Origin: Paenarthrobacter nitroguajacolicus JCM 14115
Lineage (GTDB): Bacteria > Actinomycetota > Actinomycetes > Actinomycetales > Micrococcaceae
Direction of reading: 5' to 3'
Length of the DNA stretch: 64,000 nt
Assembly (NCBI GenBank): GCA_001313365.1
Contig: BBFS01000004.1
Location: 1-64,000, forward strand
Shown: piece after piece, positions 21,281 through 31,367 of the stretch
Position numbering within the stretch: the first letter of the stretch is position 1
Layout of the letters: each line of letters opens with the position of its first letter
Notes under the pieces: generated by a model
The model's database searches: none
Told to the model about the DNA's origin: nothing
What the model saw: the letters and a program-made list of their open reading frames with translations, nothing else
Translations under genes and position numbers: made by a program

Positions 21281-22044
21281 ATGCTTTTTGGGCGCGGCAA
21301 GAAGTCCAAGGACGAGCGGTCGGAAACCGCCGGCACCGTCGATGAGTCGGGTGCCGAGCACAAGACTCCGTATCAGGCGGGTCCGGCACCCCCCCGGTGA
21401 CTTCCGGCTCGGCAAAGGTCCCTTGGACATAGACGAGATCGAAAGCCGCGATGGCTACGTTGACCTCGGTGCACTGCTGATCGCACCGGCCGAAGGTCTC
21501 CAGTTGCGGCTTGAGGTGGAAGAAGCCACCCAACGCGTGGTCGCTGTGACCATGGACCTCAACGGCTCCAGCTTGCAGCTCCAGGCGTTTGCGGCACCGC
21601 GTTCCGAAGGCCTTTGGGACGAGATCCGTGAACAGATTAATCAGTCTGTAGCGAGCCAAGGCGGGGGGGAAACCGAAGAGGTTTCCGGAGCTTTCGGCAC
21701 GGAACTGGTAGCCAAACTGCCCGCTGAAGCTACTGACGGCAGCCGTGGCTTCCGTGCTGCCCGCTTCATGGGCGTGGACGGGCCACGATGGTTCCTCCGT
21801 GGTGTCCTTGGCGGGCAGGCTGCCTTGGAACGCGATGCCGCAGCAGGTCTGGAAGATCTGTTCCGCAAGGTCGTGGTGGTCCGTGGCGATAATCCGATGC
21901 CTCCCCGCGAATTGCTGCAGCTGCGCCTGCCCAAGGATGCTGCGGTACCGGGCCAGGCCGGCGCTCCCCCAAGGCGCCGTTCCCCCGGAAGAGCCCGCAA
22001 TGCAGCAGCCGGAGCGAGGGCCGGAGATTACCCAGATTGGTTGA
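21281..22044 (+). CDS. DUF3710 family protein
   Basis: The gene starts MLFGRGKKSKDERSETAG after a clear AAGGAG ribosome site. After one break at a seven-C run (about 21395) it continues DFRLGKGPLDIDEIESRDGY, VDLGALLIAPAEGLQLRLEV, the segment GSRGFRAARFMGVDGPRWFL and the C-terminal end RGPEITQIG. About 250 residues agrees with DUF3710, an actinobacterial family with no established biochemical role. A second break near 21960 sets the end at 22044. Its stop overlaps the presumed start of the OB-fold gene. Confidence 0.87.
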
Positions 22045-22410
22045 TTCCTCCGGGCACAGCGGAACATCCGGTCAGAGGCCCCCCCTGAGCAGGGAGTTCG
22101 GGATCTTCCTGCGCGGGGCAGGGCCGTTTGTACCGGTTTCATCGAGTCCGTGACTCATCAGCCGCCCAGCGAACAGCCGTTCTTCTCTGCTGTGGTGGTG
22201 GATACCTGAGGCATGGAGACCAGCGCGCTTCCGGGGGGAAAAAAGCCCTATGACCGTCTCCGCGTGATCTGGCTGGGCAGGACAAGGGTCCCCCCCGGCA
22301 TTGAAGCCGGTGTGGAACTTCGCTTGAACGGCATGGTGACCCAGGTTGATGGCCTTCCGGCCATGTTCAATCCCCGATACGAAATACTTTCCCGTCAGGA
22401 GCACCTATGA
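22041..22410 (+). CDS. Small OB-fold nucleic-acid-binding-like protein
   Basis: Readable segments are GVRDLPARGRAVCTGFIESV, THQPPSEQPFFSAVVVD and, after a frame break near 22205, KKPYDRLRVIWLGR and GVELRLNGMVTQVDGLPAMF, ending NPRYEILSRQEHL. The five-strand pattern and position between DUF3710 and DUF3159 match the OB-fold proteins found there in actinobacteria. The start is uncertain: TTG 22041 overlaps the previous stop and gives about 123 residues. The stop overlaps the next ATG (ATGA), so the genes are translationally coupled. No enzymatic motif is visible; a nucleic-acid role is inferred from the fold. Confidence 0.72.
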
Positions 22411-23231
22411 CCGTGGCCAACGGATCAGAACCGAAGGACACAGCGCCCGACGCCCCGCAGGACGAAGTTTCGCTGCCCGGAGAGGCCAATCCAGGTGCGG
22501 CCAAGCCGGGCGCGGCCAGCCCCGGTGCTGACTCACCGAGTGTGTCTGAACTCGCTGCGGGTTATGCCGAAAAAGCCGGTCTGCACCGGAACAGTGCGGG
22601 GGGGCATGTGGACATGCTGAAGTCAGCGGGCGGCGTCCAGGGTATCGCCGAGAGCATCCTCCCCGGACTTGTCTTCCTGGTCGCCTTCACCATCACCCGC
22701 GATCTCACACTGTCCCTCATCGCAGCGCTGGCTACCGCCGCCGTGTTCACCGTGGTGCGCCTGATCCAGCGGCGTCCTTTGACGCAGGCGCTGGCAGGCG
22801 TAGTGGGCGTGGGCATTTCCGCTTGGCTGGCCAACACCACAGGTAAGGCAGAGGACTTCTACGTCCTCGGATTCTTCACCAACATCGCTTATATCGCGGG
22901 CATGGTGCTTTCCATCGTGCTCAAGTGGCCGGTTGCGGGGCTTTTGTTCGGTTTCGTGCGCAACGAGGGACTTGAGTGGCGAAAGGACCCCGAAAGGCTC
23001 CGCGCCTACAGCCTGGGTACGTGGATCGTAGTGGCGGTGCTTGCCCTCCGCCTGGTGGTTCAGGTGCCGTTGTACTTCATGGGAGAGCCAGGACTGACGG
23101 CGTTGGCAACCACCAGGTTGTTGATGGGAGCTCCGCTGTACATCCTGGGCCTCTGGGTGGCGTGGCTTGTCACTAAGCCTGCTGGCGAGCCGGCACCTCA
23201 GCCGTCGAAACCGTCGTCCTCAGCTGATTGA
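22407..23231 (+). CDS. DUF3159 family integral membrane protein
   Basis: This is one of the few uninterrupted large genes: 274 residues starting MTVANGSEPKDTAPDAP. A disordered Ala/Pro-rich head of about 65 residues is followed by GVQGIAESILPGLVFLVAFT and five or six membrane helices (including LSLIAALATAAVFTVVRLIQ, VLGFFTNIAYIAGMVLSIVL and LGTWIVVAVLALRLVVQVPL). It ends with a short polar tail. DUF3159 has no assigned function. It is coupled to the OB-fold gene by an ATGA overlap, and its 3' end overlaps the convergent RCK gene by about 34 bases. Confidence 0.92.
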   Translation: MTVANGSEPKDTAPDAPQDEVSLPGEANPGAAKPGAASPGADSPSVSELAAGYAEKAGLHRNSAGGHVDMLKSAGGVQGIAESILPGLVFLVAFTITRDLTLSLIAALATAAVFTVVRLIQRRPLTQALAGVVGVGISAWLANTTGKAEDFYVLGFFTNIAYIAGMVLSIVLKWPVAGLLFGFVRNEGLEWRKDPERLRAYSLGTWIVVAVLALRLVVQVPLYFMGEPGLTALATTRLLMGAPLYILGLWVAWLVTKPAGEPAPQPSKPSSSAD

Positions 23232-23946
23232 TCGGCTGCTTCGGCAGCATCGTCACGGGGGGGTTCCCGGCCGTCGTCGGAACCGGGTGACAACAGCGCC
23301 TCAGGCCGTCCTCGGCCGCGATGGTGGTGACGAAGAAGAGTTCGTCGCCGCCATCCAGGACGTCATCACGCGTAGGCGTGATGGGGGGGCGTGGTCGCGC
23401 AGGATTGCCACCAACGTCGCATCTTCCGGCCACTCGATGCCGCCTACCGTGCTGCCAATGACGTGGGAATCATGCGGAACAGTGAACTCAACGATTGAGG
23501 CCACCCCCTGTCTGCAGGGTCAACAGGCGCACGATGTCGCCAATCTCAACAGCCTCTTCCACGAGGGCCGTCATGAGCTGCGGGGGGGTGTTGACGGCCA
23601 CGTCTACGCCCCAGGAGTCATTGAACATCCAGTCGTTCTTGGGGTTGTTGACGCGCCCCACGGTCCGCCCCCCCACGCCGAATTCGGTTTTGGCAAGCAG
23701 GGATACCACCAGATTCACTTTGTCGTCACCTGTGGCAGAAACCACGACGTCGGCGTCCTCGAGTTTGGCGTCCTGCAGGGTGCTGAGTTCGCAGGCGTCG
23801 CCCACCAGCCAGCGGGCACCTCGAAGCCCGCTGCGCCCAATGACTTCGGGCTTCAGGTCAATGAGGAGAATCTCGTGTTTGTGGGCGAGCAATTCACGCG
23901 CGATGGACGAGCCGACGCTGCCTGCGCCAACAATGACAACTTTCAC
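23198..23946 (-). CDS. TrkA-like RCK potassium-channel/transporter regulatory protein (second of the pair)
   Basis: The protein has about 245 residues and starts at GTG as MKVVIVGAGSVGSSIARELL, the RCK_N Rossmann motif GxGxxG, with the acidic strand end ILLIDLKPE. It continues DADVVVSATGDDKVNLVVSL and then RCK_C (IVEFTVPHDSHVIGSTVGGI, ATLVAILRD). TrkA-type subunits bind NAD(H) or nucleotides and gate potassium uptake. The start codon shares a base with the stop of the upstream RCK gene, so both are made together and probably form a hetero-oligomer, like the mycobacterial CeoB/CeoC pair. Breaks near 23500, 23390 and 23290. The tail is acidic. Confidence 0.88.
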
Positions 23947-24619
23947 TAAGACTCCTTGGCGGGTGCTTTGGCGAGAATCCGGCTGATCTCGGAGGTTCTG
24001 TCCAGGCTCACCATCGCGTGGACGGTATCGCCCTCCTGGTAGGCGGTGCCGGCTTGCGGCAACAGGCCTTCACCAAACCTGGTGAGGTACGCGATACGGA
24101 TCCCGGCGGCGGACTCGATGGACTCCATGCTGTGTCCGATCCAATCCTCGTGCAGATCCACTTCGGCCAGTACCAGGCGGCCGGAGGGCTCGCGATAGTC
24201 ACCGGCGAGGTGCTGCTCGGGGGGGAGTATTCGGCGCAGGACCTGGTCGGCACTCCAGCGGACGGCTGCGACGGTGGGGATGCCGAGCCGCTGGTAGATT
24301 TCGGCGCGGCCGGGATCATAGATGCGTGCCACCACATGGGCAACATGGAACGTTTCGCGGGCTACGCGTGTGGCGAGGATGTTGGAGTTGTCGCCGCTGG
24401 AAACGGCGGCGAAGGCGTAGGCCTCTTCCACTCCTGCTTGCTTCAGGGTGTCCCGGTCGAAGCCGACCCCCGGTGACTTTGCGACCCGTGAAGGTGTTGC
24501 GGAGCCGGCGGAAGGCCCGCTCGTCCTGGTCGATGATGGCCACTGAGTGGCCTGCATCCTCCAAAGTGTGTGCCAGGGTTGCGCCAACACGGCGCAACCA
24601 TGATCACGAAGTGAGCCAC
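23946..24619 (-). CDS. TrkA-like RCK potassium-channel/transporter regulatory protein (first of the pair)
   Basis: The start is GTG 24619 (VAHFVIMG), and GCGRVGATLAHTLEDAGHSV is recovered after restoring two lost G bases near 24600. SVAIIDQDERAFRRL is the nucleotide-binding acidic strand. A break near 24470 leads to KQAGVEEAYAFAAVSSGDNS, then AEIYQRLGIPTVAAVRWSAD and the RCK_C part DWIGHSMESIESAAGIRIAY, ending ISRILAKAPAKES. About 225 residues is normal. It is divergent from the KimA-type permease with about 115 bases between starts, which suggests shared control of potassium entry. Confidence 0.88.
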
Positions 24620-24733
24620 CGTGTCTCCTTATGTGTGTTGTCCATCCCGCTCGGTATGACTTTACCGGTGCAGCGCGGGTAAGCCGGCGACAACCGTCAT
24701 GACATCCCTGTGGATTCAGAGTAGCTTTGCGGA

Positions 24734-26733
24734 GTGCTGACAATTTTGAATGCCGCGAAGCGGGTGCTGGTGGGCCGGCCGGTCCGGAATGACCGCCTGT
24801 CCCACACCTTATTGCCCAAACGCATCGCTTTGCCCGTCTTCGCCTCGGACGCTTTGTCCTCGGTGGCATACGCCCCGGATGAAATCCTCCTAACGCTTGC
24901 CCTTGCGGGCGTGAGCGCAGTGGCGTTCTCCCCGCTGGTGGGCCTCGCCGTCATGGTGGTTTTGCTCACAGTCGTGGCGTCCTACCGCCAGAACGTGCAC
25001 GCCTATCCCTCCGGCGGCGGCGACTACGAGATTGCCAACGTCAACCTCGGCAAGTACGCCGGTCTCACGGTCGCTTCTGCGCTGCTGGTGGACTACGTCC
25101 TCACTGTTGCAGTGTCCATGTCTTCGGCAGCTACATACCTGACTACCGCCATCCCGGCGCTGCATGGCCAGCAGGCAATGATCGCCACTATTGGCGTGAT
25201 TATCCTGGCCCTGGTCAATCTTCGCGGGGGGGTCAAGGAAGCCGGGACGCTCTTCGCTGTCCCTACGTACATCTTCATGCGTCCATCCTTGGAATGACCG
25301 CGGTGGGCATCTTCCAGGCTGCCACCGGCACCTTGGGGGAGGCGCCTTCCGCCAACTTCACCATCGTTCCTGAGCCCGGATTCGATGAGGGCCTGGTAGG
25401 GCTGGCCGGGGGGGCCTTCCTGCTTCTGCGTGCCTTTTCATCGGGGGGGCGGCGGCGCTGACCGGCGTCGAAGCCATCAGCAACGGGGGGGTGCCGAATT
25501 TCAAGAAGCCGAAGAGCAAGAACGCCGCCACCACGCTGCTGCTTCTGGGCGTTATTGCCTCGGCCATGCTTGCGGGCATCATTTATCTGGCTAACGCTAC
25601 AAAGGTCCACATCGTCCTCGATCCGGCCCGGGAATTCCTGGTGGACGGCAAGCCGCTTCCGGAGGACTACATCCAGACCCCCCCTGCCATCAGCCAGATA
25701 GCAGACACCATTTTCGGTTCCGGCTCCATCCTTTTCTATATCGTGGTTGCGGCCACCGGCATCATCCTGGTGTTCGCTTCCAACACAGCTTTCAACGGTT
25801 TCCCCCCCGTGCTGGGCTCGATCCTTGCCCAGGACGGCTACCTTCCACGCCAGCTCCGCACTCGCGGTGACAGGCTTGCGTTCAGCAACGGCGTCCTTGC
25901 GTTGGCAGCCGGGGGCGCTGGTCCTGATTCTCGCGTTCAACGCAGATGTCACCAAGTTGATCCAGCTGTACATTGTGGCGTCTTCATCTCTTTCACGGCC
26001 AGCCAGCTCGGCATGGTCCGGCACTGGGGGGGCGAGAGCTGAAACTGGCCAGGGATAAAGCTGTCCGTCGCCGGATCTTCAAGTCGCGCACTATCAACAT
26101 GGTGGGTTTTGGCATGACGGCGCTGGTCCTCGTCATCGTCCTCATCACCAAATTTGAGCAGGGCGCCTGGATAGCGTTGCTGGCCATGTTTGTCCTCTTC
26201 CTCATCATGTGGAGCATCCGCGCCCACTATGACAATGTGGCCAAGGAATTGGCCGTGGACGAGGATTCGTCACCGCGGGCACTTCCCACGCGGGTGCACG
26301 CGGTACTTCTTGTCTCGCACGTCCGCAAACCGGTGCTTCGTGCGCTGGCTTATGCCCGGGCGTCCCGGCCGTCGCGCCTGGATGCAGTGACGGTGGACAT
26401 CAACACGGAAGAGACCGAGCAAACTGTCCGGGATTGGGAGAAGCTGGAAATTCCCGTCCCCCCCTGACCGTACTGGCCAGCCCGTACCGCGAAACCGTAA
26501 CCCCCCCCATCATGGACTACATCAAGAACGTGCGCCGCGACTCCCCCCCGCGTGACCTCATCGTGGTGTATATCCCCGAATATGTGGTGGGTAAATGGTG
26601 GGAACAACTCGTCCACAACCAAACAGCACTCAGAATAAAGACACGGCTCCATTTCGAATCCGGAGTCATGGTTGCCAGTGTTCCTTGGCAGCTGAAGTCC
26701 TCCGAAGAAGCAAAGGCACTGCAGGATACTTAA
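24734..26733 (+). CDS. KimA-type (YdaO) APC-superfamily potassium importer
   Basis: The protein of about 665 residues starts GTG (24734) as MLTILNAAKRVLVGRPVRND. It carries ASDALSSVAYAPDEILLTL, SYRQNVHAYPSGGGDYEIAN, LVDYVLTVAVSMSSA, LTGVEAISNGGVPNFKKPKS, ASNTAFNGFPPVLGSILAQD and RGDRLAFSNGVLALA. All of these match the B. subtilis KimA family of proton-coupled K+ importers far better than amino-acid permeases. The C-terminal cytosolic domain shows VLASPYRETVTPPIMDYIKN, VVYIPEYVVGKWWEQLVHNQ and SGVMVASVPWQLKSS, again as in KimA. Twelve or so membrane helices are interrupted by breaks near 25280, 25450, 25915 and 26035. Two RCK genes stand divergent to it. It may often be annotated simply as an APC permease. 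Confidence 0.87.
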
Positions 26734-28086
26734 TGACTTCCCACAGCAATACCCCCCCAACCCCAACGCGCCGGAGACCAAGGCGCACCCCCCCACTGAA
26801 CTGGTGGTGGATGTCGGCCCCATAGCCCATGGCGGGCACTTCGTCGCCAGGCACGAAGGCGCGTCATCTTCGTCCGGCATGCGATCCCGGGGGAGAAGGT
26901 CCGTATCCGGTTGACTGACTCCGGCGACTCGTCGCGCTTCTGGCGTGCCGACGTCGTCGAGGTCCTGGAGGCCTCACCTGACCGCGTTCCGCACTTCTGG
27001 AAGCAGGCCGATTCGCTGGGCTCATGGAGCCGCGGGGCTCCGCCGGTGGGCGGCGCCGAGCTCGGACACATTTCCCTGCAGCGCCAACGGGCCCTGAAAG
27101 CGAGGTGCTTTCCGAACAGCTCAAGCGGCTTGCCGGTTTGGACCTGGCCACAGAGGTGGAAGCTGTGGGAGACAATCACGACGGCGGACTCGGCTGGCGT
27201 ACGCGCGCCAGCTTCGCGGTGACCCCAAAGGGCCGGTTGGGGGGGATGCATGCGCACCGTTCAGACGTTGTGCTTCCCATCAAGGAGATGCCGTTGGCGC
27301 TTGCAGGAGTCAACGAGCTGAAGCTGTGGGACCTTGACTTGTCCGGTATTGCCCGCGTGGAGGTCGCGGTGCCCGCCAACGGTTCGCGGCCCCTGATCCT
27401 GCTGGCTCCGGAAGAATCCACGAGCCCCAAGAGATTGCACAGCATCCTGTCGCAGTTGCCGCACGACGTCTCGGTTGCGAGTTTCGATCCCAGCAAGGGC
27501 GAGGTCCTGCAGCTGCGGGGGGGAGAACCTGGGTGCAGGAGAGTGCGGCAGGGCATGAATACCGTGTGACCGGTGAGGGTTTTTGGCAGATCCACAAGGA
27601 CGCCCCGGACACGCTGGTGGACGCTGTAACGGGCTATCTTTCCAACGGCGGGTACTTGCAGCCCGGCGCCGCAGTTGCCGACCTCTACGCCGGTGCGGGC
27701 CTGTTTACAGCACCTCTGGCGGACGCCGTCGGAGTGACCGGTTCGGTACTTTCCGTGGAGGGCGCTCCGGGCACCAGCCGCGACGCCCGCAAAAACCTGC
27801 ACGGTGAAGCCAGGTGGAAATCGTTCAGGGACGTGTTGAGCGGGTCCTGCACCAACGCTCCCGCAGCTTCGACTCGCTGGTGCTGGATCCACCCCCCCGC
27901 GCCGGAGCCGGCAAGGCTGTGGTCAAGCAACTGATGGCCACCGGGCCCCCCCGCGCAATTGCCTATGTGTCGTGTGATCCGGCATCCTTCGCACGTGATC
28001 TGGGTTACTTCCATCAAGGTGGTTGGCGACTCGATCGCTGCGCGCCTTCGATTTGTACCCGAACACCCATCATTTGGAAACGGTAG
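26733..28086 (+). CDS. Class I SAM-dependent RNA methyltransferase with TRAM domain (RumA/TrmA-like)
   Basis: The protein of about 450 residues starts MTSHSNTPP, with its ATG inside TAATG of the previous stop. The TRAM OB-fold is seen as VVDVGPIAHGGHFVARHEG and VIFVRHAIPGEKVRIRLTD. The catalytic part has FWQIHKDAPDTLVDAV, the SAM motif VADLYAGAGLFTAPLAD, LVLDPP-RAGAGKAVVKQL and the catalytic-loop AYVSCDPASFARDLGY with the nucleophile Cys. Such enzymes make 5-methyluridine in rRNA or tRNA. No iron-sulfur Cys cluster is obvious in the N-terminal part. Breaks lie near 26790, 26860, 27105, 27525, 27815 and 28040. It is coupled to the potassium importer. Confidence 0.87.
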
Positions 28087-28217
28087 CTGATCGTCCCCCG
28101 CCGCTTAGCCGACGGACCGCCAGACTGCATGGTGCAGAAGGAGGAACGGCCTGTTTCGGTCGCGATGCCTGATCAGTGACGCAACGCTGGAGTATGCCAC
28201 TACGATGGCTGTAGTAG

Positions 28218-28252
28218 CCCCGGTCCGCAGTATTCAACGCCGCGGACCGGGG
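28218..28252. repeat. 11-bp inverted repeat upstream of acnA
   Basis: CCCCGGTCCGC at 28218-28228 is matched by GCGGACCGGGG at 28242-28252 with a 13-base loop. It lies between the methyltransferase stop and acnA. It could end the upstream transcript, although no T-run follows, or act in the acnA leader. Confidence 0.5.
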
Positions 28253-28280
28253 TGACCACGAGAGATGCCGCCCGGCTAAG

Positions 28281-28299
28281 TAAGGTGCGCCTAACTGGC
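28281..28299. promoter_or_regulatory. Possible DtxR/IdeR-type iron box upstream of acnA
   Basis: TAAGGTGCGCCTAACTGGC matches the 19-base actinobacterial iron-box consensus at about 12 positions, with the half-sites TAAGG and CCTAA four bases apart. It lies about 50 bases before the start codon of an iron-sulfur enzyme gene, which makes iron control plausible. The match is partial and the call is tentative. Confidence 0.35.
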
Positions 28300-28350
28300 T
28301 AGCGGCCAACCACGCGACAAAGATGAAACTGTTGCGAGAGGAGTCCTGCC

Positions 28351-31175
28351 ATGAGCACTGTGGACAGCTTCGGTTCCAAAGGCGTACTGAATGTAGCCGG
28401 CACCGACTATGAAATTTTCCGGTTGAACTCCGTAGAGGGCGCAGACAGCTTCCGTTCAGCCTTAAGGTATTGCTTGAAAACCTCCTGCGGACTGAGGATG
28501 GCGCCAATATTACGGCTGACCATGTCCGCGCCCTGGCCGGTTGGGATCCCAATGCGGAGCCCGACACGGAAATCCAGTTCACCCCCGCCCGCGTCATCAT
28601 GCAGGACTTCACCGGCGTTCCCTGCGTCGTGGACCTGGCTACCATGCGTGAAGCCGTCAAGGAGCTCGGCGGTGACCCGAAGCGCGTCAACCCATTGGCG
28701 CCTGCAGAAATGGTCATCGACCACTCCGTCCAGATCGATGCCTTCGGAAACTCCGGCGCACTGGAGCGCAACATGGAGATCGAATACCAGCGCAACGGTG
28801 AGCGCTACCAGTTCCTTCGCTGGGGGGGCCAGACCGCATTCGATGACTTCAAGGTTGTTCCCCCGGGAACCGGCATCGTACACCAGGTCAACATCGAGTA
28901 CCTGGCACGCACGGTCATGACCCGCGAGGTAGACGGTGTTGTCCGCGCTACCCCGACACTTGTGTTGGCACCGACTCGCACACCACCATGGTCAACGGCC
29001 TGGGCATCCTGGGTTGGGGGCGTTGGCGGTATCGAAGCCGAAGCTGCAATGCTCGGCCAGCCCGTCTCCATGCTGATTCCCCGCGTTGTCGGCTTCAAGC
29101 TCAAGGGCAGCATCCCCCCCGCAGGCGCTACCGCGACTGACGTGGTGCTGACCATCACCGAAATGCTGCGCAAGCACGGTGTTGTTGGCAAGTTCGTTGA
29201 GTTCTACGGTGAGGGCGTCGCCGCTGTGCCGCTGGCCAACCGTGCAACCATCGGCAACATGAGCCCGGAGTTCGGTTCCACGGCTGCCATGTTCCCGATC
29301 GACGACGTCACCCTGGACTACTTGCGCCTGACCGGCCGCTCCGAAGCAAATGTCGCCCTCGTGGAGGCATACAGCAAGGAACAGGGCCTCTGGCACGATC
29401 CCTCCCGCGAACTGCGGTTCTCCGAGTTCCTCGAGCTGGACCTGTCCACCGTTGTTCCCTCCATCTCAGGCCCCCCCAAGCGTCCCCAGGACCGCATTGA
29501 GCTCACGGATGCCAAGGAACAGTTCCGCAAGGACATCCACAACTACGTCGCCATCGAAGACGGCAGCGTGGACGAGGCCCTTGATGAGTCGTTCCCGGCT
29601 TCCGATTCGCCGTCCTTCACACATGCTGATTCGCACACCACGGAGACGGCACGCGTTGCATCCGCCGCCAACGGTGCGCATGGCCGCCCCCCCTCTTCGC
29701 CGGTCAAGGTCACCACGGCCGACGGCCGCGAGTTCGAGCTGGACCACGGAGCAGTGTCGATCGCTTCGATCACGTCCTGCACCAACACGTCCAACCCGTC
29801 CGTCATGCTGCTGCGGCCCTCCTTGCACGCAACGCCGTGGACAAGGGCCTGACCTCCAAGCCGTGGGTCAAGACCTCTGTTGCCCCGGGTTCGAAGGTCG
29901 TCACGGACTACTACGAAAAGTCCGGTCTGACCCCTTACTTGGAGAAGCTTGGCTTCTACATCGTGGGTTACGGCTGCGCCACCTGCATCGGTAACTCCGG
30001 ACCGCTGGAGCCGGAAATCTCCGAGGCCATCCAGGCCAACGACCTCTCCGTCACCGCTGTCCTGTCGGGTAACCGCAACTTCGAAGGCCGCATCAACCCG
30101 GACGTGAAGATGAACTACCTGGCCTCGCCGCCACTGGTCATCGCCTACGCACTGGCCGGCACCATGGACTTCGACTTCGATACCGATGCCCTGGGCACCG
30201 ACTCCGAAGGCAACGAAGTCTTCCTGAAGGACATCTGGCCGAACCCCCATCGAGGTGCAGGAAGTCATCGACTCCTCCATCGACGAGGCTATGTTCGCCA
30301 AGGGTTACGAGGGCGTCTTCGACGGCGACGAGCGCTGGAAGGCACTCGACACCCCCTGCCGGTGACACCTTCGCGTGGGCCGAAGATTCCACCTACGTGC
30401 GGAAGCCCCATACTTCGAGGGCATGAAGGCCCAGCCGGATCCCGTCAAGGACATCTCGGGCGCGTGTGCTCTTGAAGCTCGGCGATTCCGTCACCACGGA
30501 CCACATCTCCCCCCCGGCCGGTTCCTTCAAGTCGGACACCCCCCCGCGGGCCAGTACCTCCTGGCCAACGGTGTGGAGCGCAAGGACTTCAACTCCTACG
30601 GTTCACGCCGTGGCAACCACGAAGTCATGATCCGCGGTACGTTTGCCAACATCCGCATCAAGAACCAGCTCTTGGACAACGTCGAGGGTGGCTTCACCCG
30701 CGACTTCAGCCAGGAAGGTGCGCCCCAGGCCTACGTCTACGATGCAGCCCAGAACTACCAGGCAGCGGGGGGGACGCCCCTGGTTGTCCTGGCAGGCAAG
30801 GAATATGGTTCTGGTTCGTCCCGTGACTGGGCGGCCAAGGGCACCGCGCTCCTGGGCGTCAAGGCCGTCGTCGCTGAAAGCTACGAGCGCATCCACCGCT
30901 CCAACCTCATTGGCATGGGCGTCCTTCCGTTGCAGTACCCTGCCGGAGAGTCCGCAGCAACGCTGGGGCTGACGGGTACGGAGACCTTCGCGGTGGAAGG
31001 CGTCACCGAGCTCAACAACGGCACCACGCCGAAGACGCTCAAGGTAACGGCCACGGCTGAAGACGGTACCGCCAAGTCCTTCGATGCCGTTCTGCGCATC
31101 GATACACCGGGTGAAGCGGACTACTACCGCAACGGCGGCATCCTGCAGTACGTCCTGCGCCAGATCTCGGCATAA
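28351..31175 (+). CDS. acnA: Aconitate hydratase AcnA
   Basis: Aconitase isomerises citrate and isocitrate in the TCA cycle and binds a [4Fe-4S] cluster. The start [20 protein letters not shown] follows a GAGAGGAG ribosome site. Landmarks are [60 protein letters not shown], the cluster Cys in [10 protein letters not shown] and [34 protein letters not shown], the C-terminal swivel SVTTDHISP and [15 protein letters not shown]. About 940 residues matches actinobacterial AcnA. A 55-residue acidic insertion before the first cluster Cys is normal for this lineage. Breaks near 28466, 28965, 29812, 30246, 30353, 30410 and 30470 fall inside conserved blocks and look artefactual. Confidence 0.96.
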
Positions 31176-31210
31176 CGGACCGGCTGGTTTCCAGCTGATC
31201 CAGAAGCCGG

Positions 31211-31247
31211 ACAGCCCCCGGCTGGTCGCCTGACCAGCCGGGGCTGT
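31211..31247 (+). terminator. Strong hairpin downstream of acnA
   Basis: ACAGCCCCCGGCTGGTC at 31211-31227 pairs with GACCAGCCGGGGCTGT at 31232-31247 across a GCCT loop, with a single extra C in the left arm. It begins 36 bases after the acnA stop and is followed by TTGG only, so it is a stem-rich terminator with a poor T-tract, as usual in this group. Confidence 0.7.
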
Positions 31248-31367
31248 TGGCGTCCCGGGACCCGGACGGGAAGAACGATGCCGGGGGGGCCCGGATCCAG
31301 AGCGCAACGCGTGGGCCCGGGCACGCGCTAGAGTTAACAAGCACGTCATTCACCCTAAGGAGGGCCG

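Noticed and set aside
23946..24619. Open frames opposite the RCK genes as membrane or regulatory proteins
   Set aside because: They only mirror the RCK coding sequence and lack ribosome sites or family motifs.
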